Position numbers and translations under genes: made by a program
Shown here: piece by piece, positions 15,351 to 19,506 of the stretch
Layout of the letters: each line of letters begins with the position of its first letter
How positions within the stretch are numbered: position 1 is the first letter of the stretch
Notes under the pieces: generated by a model
What the model was told of the DNA's origin: nothing
What the model saw: the letters and a program-made list of their open reading frames with translations, nothing else
Databases searched by the model: none
Assembly (NCBI GenBank): GCA_964609365.1
Contig: CAZSRC010000016.1
Location: 1 to 19,506 of the forward strand
Reading direction: 5' to 3'
From: GCA-002840305 sp964609365
GTDB taxonomy: Bacteria > Patescibacteriota > Patescibacteriia > Patescibacteriales > UBA12465
Length of the DNA stretch: 19,506 nt

Positions 15351-16274
15351 TTATCTTAAAGAATAAGAAGAGTAAGAAGAGTAAGAGGGATGATTATAAT
15401 ATTCTAAATAAATTTTTTTTAATTTAGGATAATTTTCAAGATCAAATCCTCTTATGCGAACTTTTGGATTACTCAATAATGTCGATAATTTTGACTTAGT
15501 TATAATAATTTTTTTATCATAAACAAATCTTGCAACCAAACTTATTCTTTTGTTGTTAAGAGCTAACGCAGAAGGAAATGATTCAATAAAATCTAAATGA
15601 TTAGACTTATAAATTAAGAATAATCTTGAATAAGAAATAATTTTTTCCTCAATATTATTAATAGACAATCCAATAATAGCTGGCGAAAAATTAATCATTT
15701 TAATTGGATTATTAAATCCAAGATTTTTCAATGCAATAATCTTATACTCAATACTTTCTATTGATAAACCAAGAATAGCTGGAAAGGTAGTAATAATCTT
15801 AATTGGATCCTCGAAACCCAGCTCTCTCAAATCTTCAATTTTTTTTTCAATATTTCTTACTGAATAAGCAATAATAATTGGTATCTTGCTAATCATTTTT
15901 ATTGGATCACTGAATCCTAGGCCTTTTAATAAATTAATTTTATTATTAATGCTTTCAATTGCATGTCCAAAAATATTTGGAAAAAATACCAACATCCTAA
16001 TTGGATCATCAAAGCCTAGAGCTTTTAAATTATTGATCTTAAGTTCAATATTGTCTATTGATAAGCCAAGAATAGATGGAAATTTTTGAATTAATTTAAT
16101 AGGGTTTTTAAATCCAAGATCTTTTAGTCTACTAATCTTCTGATCAATATTGTCGGCCAACAATCCAACAACTGGCGGAAAGTTTGAAATAATTTTAGCC
16201 GGATCTTTAAATCCTAGTTTTTTTAATTTCACATGAATCTCTTTTCTTTTTTTTGATTTTTTAAGATTTTTCAT
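15351..16274 (-). CDS. mTERF-like helical repeat protein
   Basis: The 307-residue protein begins with a basic tail, MKNLKKSKKRKE. Residues 18-215 are six consecutive repeats of exactly 33 residues. The pattern is LGF-x-[DN]-P-[IA]-[KR]-x-[IL], then P-x-[IV]-x-[GA], then [NS]-I-x-x-K-I and L. Example units are KDLGFKNPIKLIQKFPSIL and RELGFEDPIKIITTFPAIL. A seventh, divergent unit (FIESFPSALAL) and a degenerate C-terminal region follow. Short helices with a conserved Pro in the second helix are the mTERF repeat, which builds a curved solenoid that binds nucleic acid in mitochondria and plastids. A bacterial copy is unusual. The tail GHPSYSSYSSY-like end (about 296-305) is low complexity. The gene has a strong promoter of its own and a terminator. 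Another alpha-solenoid family remains possible. Confidence 0.75.
   Translation of the reverse strand: MKNLKKSKKRKEIHVKLKKLGFKDPAKIISNFPPVVGLLADNIDQKISRLKDLGFKNPIKLIQKFPSILGLSIDNIELKINNLKALGFDDPIRMLVFFPNIFGHAIESINNKINLLKGLGFSDPIKMISKIPIIIAYSVRNIEKKIEDLRELGFEDPIKIITTFPAILGLSIESIEYKIIALKNLGFNNPIKMINFSPAIIGLSINNIEEKIISYSRLFLIYKSNHLDFIESFPSALALNNKRISLVARFVYDKKIIITKSKLSTLLSNPKVRIRGFDLENYPKLKKIYLEYYNHPSYSSYSSYSLR
15630..16223 (-). repeat. Six 99-bp coding repeats (33 residues each)
   Basis: Units encode residues 18-50, 51-83, 84-116, 117-149, 150-182 and 183-215 without any length change. Phrases such as TTTTAATGG/ATTGGATC on the plus strand recur at 99-base steps. Protein similarity is higher than DNA identity, so the array is not a fresh duplication throughout. 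Confidence 0.85.
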
Positions 16275-16311
16275 TATTATATTTTTTTTGTTTGTTAATG
16301 AACTAATAACA

Positions 16312-16339
16312 AAAAATCATACTGTATAATATGATTTTT
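16312..16339. terminator. Palindrome: ABC-F terminator overlapping the mTERF-like promoter
   Basis: AAAAATCATA (16312-16321) and TATGATTTTT (16330-16339) form a perfect 10-bp inverted repeat with an 8-base loop. As RNA from the minus strand it ends in a T run, suiting termination after the ABC-F gene. As DNA it covers the spacer and -10 box of the next promoter. Confidence 0.65.
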
Positions 16340-16344
16340 GTCAA
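16316..16344 (-). promoter_or_regulatory. Promoter of the mTERF-like gene
   Basis: A consensus TTGACA (16344-16339), exactly 17 bp, then TATGAT (16321-16316). The start near 16309 gives a leader of about 35 bases. The palindrome at 16312-16339 lies across it and could be an operator. Confidence 0.7.
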
Positions 16345-16362
16345 CTAAATATTCAATTTAAA

Positions 16363-17817
16363 TTATATCTTACCTAGGTCAAGTTCGTCATTAATTTTTA
16401 TTTCATTTATAAAATCAGACATATGACTAATTATAATAAGTGCTCCCTGATAATTATTAATGGCTTCTGCTATAACTGGAATATGACGAAAATTTATATG
16501 ATTTGTTGGCTCATCTAAAACTAAAAGTCCTGGCTCCATTAAAACAATCCTAGCAAAGGATAATAAACCTTTTTGGCCCTCAGATAAATTTGCTATTTTA
16601 GATCCCATTAACTCGCCTGTAATTAAAAATCCGGCAGCAACCGATCTCATCATTTGTTCATCCATATCTCTTGATAAGCAAGATTCTAAAGAAGAAAAAA
16701 CTGTTTCATCATAATTTAAGTTAGAAAAATCTTGACTATAATAAGCAACTTTAACTTTTGGTAAAATATCTAAACCATCTTGATTATTCAAAACTAAAGA
16801 CCTTAATAGACTACTCTTCCCTATTCCATTAGGCCCCTTTATTAAAAGTCTATCTCTTCTGCTTAAAACTTTATTAACATCTTTAAATACTGGTTCGTGA
16901 TTTTTAATTATTTTAATCTTGGAAATATTGACAATATTTCCAACAAGATCCTCTTGAACGGGGATGTCAAATTTTCTAATAGTCCTATCTTCTCTTCTAA
17001 CATCAACTTTATTTTCCTCTAAATCTTCTGTTTCTGCTTTTAATTTTTGTGCCAATTTTCTCATTTTTCCTCCCTTGTTAGCAAAAAAATTAACTTTTTC
17101 TTTTCTATCTTTTATTTTTTTTTCAAGTTGAGCGTTTTTCATTATTTCTCTCTCTACTCTTCTGGAAACTTCTTCTACAACAGAATAATAATCACCTACA
17201 TAAAGTTCAGTTTTTTTAGTAAAAACATCTAAATAAATAACACCCTCAGTAAAACAATTTAAAAAATCAGCATCATGAGAAATAACAATAACCGTCTTGT
17301 CATACATTATTAAAAAATTAATTAGATGATCTATGCCACTTTGATCTAGATTATTTGTAGGCTCATCTAATAATAAAATATCCGGATCTTTAATCAAGGC
17401 AAAGGCAAGAAGAATTCTTGCTTGTTGACCACCCGAAAGATCTCCAATCCTTTTATCTAAAGGAACTTGAAAGTCTACGGCATCCAAAACCTTGCTAATA
17501 CGACTTCTTATATTACCAGGAACATCTTCAAATGCTTTAGAAAAATAATCCTCAATATTGAGATCTAAATCATCCTTGGCCATCGCCTGCTTGGCTGTTC
17601 CAATGCTAGCATTATTTGTTATGGATATTTTGCCACTTTTTGCCTTAAGCTCTCCTTTTATTAATTTAAAAATAGTGCTTTTACCAGCTCCATTTTGTCC
17701 CATTAAAGTTATCTTCGTTCCTCTTCTAACACTAAAACTAGCCTCATCTAAAAGAGGCTTTTTTTCTAAATATTCAAATGTAACGTCATCAAATCTTAAA
17801 ATTACTTCTTCTGACAT
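16363..17817 (-). CDS. ABC-F family ATPase (ribosome-associated)
   Basis: This 484-residue protein has two ABC cassettes and no membrane segment. The first has Walker A GQNGAGKS (40-47), signature LSGGQ (127-131) and Walker B LLLDEPTNNLD (148-158). The second has GPNGIGKS (328-335), LSEGQ (411-415) and LVLDEPTNHIN (432-442). A charged helical linker (about 212-285) between them is the P-site tRNA interaction motif of ABC-F factors, which enter the ribosomal E site to relieve stalls or displace antibiotics. The protein is short for the family (often 530-640), with reduced cassettes and no C-terminal extension. It follows the zinc-ribbon gene by 28 bases and is probably co-transcribed with it. 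Housekeeping translation factor or drug protection cannot be decided here. Confidence 0.92.
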   Translation of the reverse strand: MSEEVILRFDDVTFEYLEKKPLLDEASFSVRRGTKITLMGQNGAGKSTIFKLIKGELKAKSGKISITNNASIGTAKQAMAKDDLDLNIEDYFSKAFEDVPGNIRSRISKVLDAVDFQVPLDKRIGDLSGGQQARILLAFALIKDPDILLLDEPTNNLDQSGIDHLINFLIMYDKTVIVISHDADFLNCFTEGVIYLDVFTKKTELYVGDYYSVVEEVSRRVEREIMKNAQLEKKIKDRKEKVNFFANKGGKMRKLAQKLKAETEDLEENKVDVRREDRTIRKFDIPVQEDLVGNIVNISKIKIIKNHEPVFKDVNKVLSRRDRLLIKGPNGIGKSSLLRSLVLNNQDGLDILPKVKVAYYSQDFSNLNYDETVFSSLESCLSRDMDEQMMRSVAAGFLITGELMGSKIANLSEGQKGLLSFARIVLMEPGLLVLDEPTNHINFRHIPVIAEAINNYQGALIIISHMSDFINEIKINDELDLGKI

Positions 17818-17845
17818 TTTATTTTTATAAGCTCTTGAAAAATAT

Positions 17846-18388
17846 TTATTTTTTATTTTTCTTAGTTGGCTTGCTTACTTTTTTACTTTTTTTCTCCACT
17901 TCTTTTTCTGTAATTTTTTTTACTGCTTTTTCTGGAATAAATTTTTCAGGAGATTCTTCTCTTAAATCGATTACTGGAGTAAGTAGTTTAATAATTTTAT
18001 CTAATCTAGAAACGATTTCATCTATTTTCTTATCGTTATTATTAAATTTATTTTTACTATCATTAAAACCTGAGTCAAAAGAGTTTGCCTTGTTAGGTCT
18101 GCTATTTGAATTAAAATCATTTGGTCTATCAAATTTTGATTGATTTTCAAAACAATTACTACAAAATACAGGTTTTCCGCCAGTTGGTCTAAAAGGAACT
18201 TCGCAATCTTTTCCGCACTCAAAACAAACAGCGCCATGCATCATAGGAGCTCCACCACTACGACCTCTTTCACCAAAAGAAGGTCTTCTTGAAGAGTTTC
18301 CACCAGAAGATCTATTAAAACTACTAGGACCTCTTCCAGAGTCTCTATTGTTAAAACCACGATCACGATCTTGATTAAATTTTTTCAT
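17846..18388 (-). CDS. CxxC-x17-CxxC zinc-ribbon protein with RGG-like tail
   Basis: This 180-residue protein has three parts. Residues 1-47 are disordered and rich in Arg, Gly, Ser and Asn (RGG-like). Residues about 50-82 form a zinc ribbon: C55-FE-C58, 17 residues, C76-SN-C79, with the family phrase CEVPFRPTGGKPVFC. Then comes an Asn/Asp-rich stretch, a short helix (IDEIVSRLDKIIKLLTPVID, about 122-141) and a Lys-rich end. The CxxC-x17-CxxC family is typical of CPR genomes and its function is not known. Basic disordered ends suggest RNA or ribosome binding, in keeping with the ABC-F gene that follows. The leader contains a perfect palindrome at the presumed transcription start. Confidence 0.9.
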   Translation of the reverse strand: MKKFNQDRDRGFNNRDSGRGPSSFNRSSGGNSSRRPSFGERGRSGGAPMMHGAVCFECGKDCEVPFRPTGGKPVFCSNCFENQSKFDRPNDFNSNSRPNKANSFDSGFNDSKNKFNNNDKKIDEIVSRLDKIIKLLTPVIDLREESPEKFIPEKAVKKITEKEVEKKSKKVSKPTKKNKK

Positions 18389-18398
18389 TTTTTTAAAA

Positions 18399-18447
18399 AT
18401 ACTATTATTAATAATAGTATCTTATACCTTTTATTATTAAAAAGCAA
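18399..18447 (-). promoter_or_regulatory. Promoter and 22-bp palindrome upstream of the zinc-ribbon gene
   Basis: TTGCTT (18447-18442) with 17 bp to TAAGAT (18424-18419); TATAAG at 15 bp is an alternative -10. Overlapping the start is a perfect palindrome at 18399-18420 whose half is ATACTATTATT. It ends 10 bases before the ATG. It could be an operator, an mRNA hairpin, or the sortase terminator (a T run follows it). Confidence 0.6.
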
Positions 18448-18456
18448 CAGCTAGGC

Positions 18457-19086
18457 CTAATTATTAATAATATCTGAAAAAATAATTAAACGTTTGGTAT
18501 ATTCTTGATTATATTTATCCCAAGTACCAGTGCAAGTAATTAGATTTAAATGCTGTCCTTCTTTAGAAATAAACACTTCTGGTAAAAAATCTTTACTATT
18601 ATAAATTTTTACCTCTCTAACTATAAAAGAAATATTATTACCAGTTATATCTTCAATAAATAGTTTATCACCTTTTTTTATTTTTTTTAAATTATAAAAT
18701 ACAGCCTCTTTACCATTTTTATCATCAAAATGACCAGCTATTACCGCACTACCATTTGAACCTGGTAATGGGCCAAGTTTAAACCATGCAACATTTTTAG
18801 AATCTTTTGGGACTCCCATCTCTCCCTTGGAATTTAAACCAACATATTCAATAGTTGCATCAACCCCAATCACTGGAATCTTTAGATATAGTGGTAGGTT
18901 TATATTATTTTTTTCCGTACTTGTGTTAAATGTAATTAATGTCTCTAGATTATTAATTGAATTTACTGTTATTAATTTTTTAGAAAAATATTCTTTATTA
19001 TAAAAAATAAAAAACAAAAAACAAATAATAATAATTATAATAATTATAATAATTAATATCCATTTTTTTAAAAAAAAATTTTTCAT
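18457..19086 (-). CDS. Sortase (class F-like)
   Basis: This 209-residue protein is membrane-anchored by an N-terminal helix (about 7-29) made largely of isoleucine. The sortase barrel covers about 65-207. Catalytic residues are all visible: H119 in VIAGHFD, C185 in LITCTG and R199 in TKRLIIF. The phrases LKIPVIGVDATIEYVGL, WFKLGPLPGSNGSAVIAGH and the TLxTC-type end resemble class F sortases of Actinobacteria and CPR bacteria. It would act outside the membrane, joining sorted proteins to the wall or to pilins; no LPXTG-type substrate is encoded in this window. A strong AAGGAGG sits 18 bases upstream of the ATG in a hairpin loop. Confidence 0.9.
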   Translation of the reverse strand: MKNFFLKKWILIIIIIIIIIICFLFFIFYNKEYFSKKLITVNSINNLETLITFNTSTEKNNINLPLYLKIPVIGVDATIEYVGLNSKGEMGVPKDSKNVAWFKLGPLPGSNGSAVIAGHFDDKNGKEAVFYNLKKIKKGDKLFIEDITGNNISFIVREVKIYNSKDFLPEVFISKEGQHLNLITCTGTWDKYNQEYTKRLIIFSDIINN

Positions 19087-19506
19087 AAGAATTGGAAGGT
19101 ACCCCCTCCTTACCGTTCCAGCATCAAAAAATAATCTAATCCAAAATATTAATTTTGACAGAAATCGGATTCGAACTAATAATCTCCTTTATTTATGCCT
19201 ATTTTCACTCATTTGACTCCAACAAAAAAAACTAAGCGTAAACTGAGTTTCTTTGTTTTTTGGCTAATTTTACGACAAATATGTCGGTCTACAGCACAAA
19301 AAATTTGTTGGCTCGGGGTCGTGGACGAAGTTCGAAATAGTGTGGCTAAGATTAGATGATAATTATAGGTACGATCCTGTCTCTAAAGAGTAATACTCAG
19401 TTACAAGGAAAAATCTAATAAATACGGGCTAACTCATCAACATTTCGTACGATTATTTATAAATATTATATTTTACGTTTTTCCAACATAAACCTCAAAA
19501 GCCATT
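19087..19506 (-). other. 420 bases without a convincing gene; structured, possible non-coding RNA or long sortase leader
   Basis: Apart from the sortase hairpin, the stretch holds several hairpins: CGACA/TGTCG (about 19273-19286), ACAAA/TTTGT (about 19296-19310), GAGTA/TACTC (19389-19399) and CAAAAT/ATTTTG (19142-19157). Its GC content is higher than its neighbours. A candidate minus-strand promoter is TTGATG (19440-19435), 17 bp, TAGATT (19417-19412). At the right edge a minus-strand frame ends in VYVGKT and TAA (19475-19473), which could be the end of a gene outside the window, but a second frame also stops nearby, so I do not call it. The tmRNA-like features of 19157-19383 are discussed as a finding. 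Confidence 0.45.
19094..19119 (-). promoter_or_regulatory. Hairpin presenting a Shine-Dalgarno sequence before the sortase gene
   Basis: On the minus strand GGAA-C-GGTA pairs with TACC-TTCC, with one bulged C. The 9-base loop AGGAGGGGG (19110-19102) contains a full anti-16S match. The base of the stem is 7 bases from the ATG at 19086, while the linear spacing is 18. This is the only strong Shine-Dalgarno sequence I see in the window. Confidence 0.65.

Noticed and set aside
19157..19235. Ordinary tRNA on the minus strand, suggested by GTTCGAATCC
   Set aside because: No anticodon stem, D-arm or nearby 5' acceptor strand can be formed at tRNA distance.
19466..19505. C-terminal codons of a gene entering from the right edge (minus strand)
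   Set aside because: Two frames stay open to the edge for only about 11-13 codons, so nothing distinguishes a real gene end from chance.

Overview
The window looks like a piece of a Patescibacteria (CPR) genome, probably from the Parcubacteria side, but no marker here fixes a lineage. The grounds are very low GC, short intergenic gaps, few Shine-Dalgarno sites, a DUF4012 protein, a CxxC-x17-CxxC zinc-ribbon protein, a small RRM protein, an actinobacterial/CPR-type sortase and a type IV prepilin. The standard bacterial code fits all frames. I see no rRNA, ordinary tRNA, CRISPR array, transposase or prophage gene.

Left edge (1-419): the first 31 codons of a type IV prepilin-like gene on the minus strand. 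Upstream lie a long repeat-rich leader and a promoter with a run of eight G in its -35/-10 spacer. From 420 to 8432 there is one tight minus-strand operon of six genes: a winged-helix/degenerate nucleotidyltransferase regulator, a DUF4012 membrane protein, an O-antigen-ligase/Wzy-like protein, two GT4 glycosyltransferases and an exported glycosidase-like protein with an FG-GAP/VCBS tail. Together they suggest assembly and modification of a surface glycan. A divergent gene (8511-10607) encodes a membrane protein with a PP2C-like cytoplasmic part and an external beta-propeller.

From 10611 to 15294 come rplL and rplJ with an L10 leader and candidate attenuator, rlmN, a small RlpA-like wall protein, an RRM protein with a structured leader, a Na+/Ca2+ exchanger gene split by a +1 frame disruption, and an unannotated 41-codon basic protein. 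From 15351 to 19086 come a protein of six exact 33-residue mTERF-like repeats, an ABC-F ATPase, the zinc-ribbon protein and a sortase. The last 420 bases contain no convincing gene but hold structured, relatively GC-rich sequence that may be a non-coding RNA or a long sortase leader.

Most promoters I can see are sigma-70-like with a spacing of 16-17 bp, and they fall into TTGACN and TTGCTT types at the -35 box. The strongest novelty candidates are the bacterial mTERF-like repeat protein, the slippable prepilin promoter with its switching-type leader, the PP2C-like/propeller protein and the unexplained structured RNA region at the right end.
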